Positions 63,584-64,000 of a stretch of 64,000 nucleotides of DNA are shown one piece after another (the first letter of the stretch is position 1; each line of letters opens with the position of its first letter). The position numbers and the translations under genes were made by a program. The stretch is from UBA1672 sp051967755 (GTDB lineage Bacteria > Pseudomonadota > Alphaproteobacteria > Micavibrionales > Micavibrionaceae): contig JBQDYD010000002.1 of assembly GCA_051967755.1 (NCBI GenBank), positions 186,001 to 250,000 of the forward strand, written 5' to 3'. The notes beneath the pieces are model-generated. The model was not told the DNA's origin. It saw nothing but the letters and a program-made list of their open reading frames with translations, and did no database searches.

Positions 63584-64000
63584 ATGAATTCCAAGACAAC
63601 ACAATGCATTAAGCGGCGCAATAAAACAGAGCGCGGCAGTGCGCTTGTTTATATCTTAATCGCGATTGCATTATTGGCGGCGTTGACGGTGACTTTTATG
63701 CAATCTTCGGGGCAGCAAACGTCATCCCAGAATAGTTTCCGTATGGTGTCAGATGTGAAAAGTCAGGTTGATACCATTCGCTCGGCGATTGTTGAATGTG
63801 TTCTCTCTTATCGTAAGGGTGATACAAGCATCGATATCTCAGGCAGTGGAACGGACACTGATGCGCGCCGCAATTACCCGATTAAGCCAAATTCCGACCA
63901 TTACCAAAGCGCAACAATCGGGCCGACGGCTGGCCGCCTTGTGCAAGATATCAGATGCCCGGGCGACCCCGGAAATAATGATGAAAATCATGTGCCGATA
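63584..64000 (+). CDS. Second pseudopilin-like protein, 3' end missing
   Basis: Frame open from the ATG at 63584 to the end of the window. A basic leader is followed by ERGSALVYILIAIALLAALTV, again a glycine before a hydrophobic helix without Glu5, resembling the preceding protein. A Gln/Ser-rich region follows, and cysteines occur in EC and RCPGD. It starts 6 bases after the preceding stop and is part of the same operon. It is cut by the window edge, so length and end are unknown. Confidence 0.65.
   Translation, partial: MNSKTTQCIKRRNKTERGSALVYILIAIALLAALTVTFMQSSGQQTSSQNSFRMVSDVKSQVDTIRSAIVECVLSYRKGDTSIDISGSGTDTDARRNYPIKPNSDHYQSATIGPTAGRLVQDIRCPGDPGNNDENHVPI

Overview
The window looks like a stretch of chromosome from an alphaproteobacterium of moderate GC content. 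Several gene groups follow alphaproteobacterial order: purN-purM divergent from DUF2066-perM-hdaA with rnd and aspS nearby; divK-pleD near rpmG and rnr; and pyrB-plsY-dprA-topA-rnr on one strand. An EipB-type envelope protein, an aa3-oxidase subunit IV miniprotein and an ETF:quinone oxidoreductase agree with this. A Micavibrio-like or other little-studied lineage is possible, but the sequence alone does not settle the genus. I saw no rRNA, tRNA, insertion sequence, prophage or CRISPR array.

Layout. 0-8.7 kb is mostly cell envelope: the end of alanine racemase, a large protein with two peptidoglycan-binding-like modules, a VanX/DdpX-type dipeptidase with an unusual metal ligand, the MlaE-MlaF lipid transporter core, penicillin-binding protein 1A and a small GIY-YIG protein. 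8.7-20.4 kb carries two unrecognised envelope proteins, a pseudouridine synthase, ispE, a TPR lipid-exported protein, ETF-QO, a family-4-like uracil-DNA glycosylase, a lytic transglycosylase, a DUF4262 protein, an inositol-phosphatase-family enzyme and a Sel1-type protein. alaS follows.

23.1-25.7 kb is the clearest accessory island: four genes on the minus strand. The two outer ones carry divergent RelA/SpoT-type nucleotidyltransferase motifs and the two inner ones are small and acidic. A palindrome overlaps the promoter of the last gene. This is the best candidate for an undescribed system. 25.8-41.8 kb holds ndk, a 1228-residue hybrid histidine kinase, the cytochrome oxidase subunit IV miniprotein, purine synthesis, hdaA, rnd, aspS, a DUF808 membrane protein, a coiled-coil protein and a diguanylate cyclase.

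42-54 kb has the EipB-like protein, the DivK-PleD cell-cycle/c-di-GMP pair, a lipoprotein, rpmG, and the rnr-topA-dprA-plsY-pyrB group. 54.1-64 kb is a type IVb-pilus/type II-secretion-like locus: prepilin peptidase on the minus strand, then on the plus strand a response regulator, a lipoprotein secretin, a protein with three ASH-like beta domains and a PilP-like end, a GspE/PilQ ATPase, a GspF/PilR membrane protein, PilO-like and small membrane assembly proteins, and two pseudopilin-like proteins, the last cut by the window edge. Tight spacing suggests that most of it is one transcription unit.
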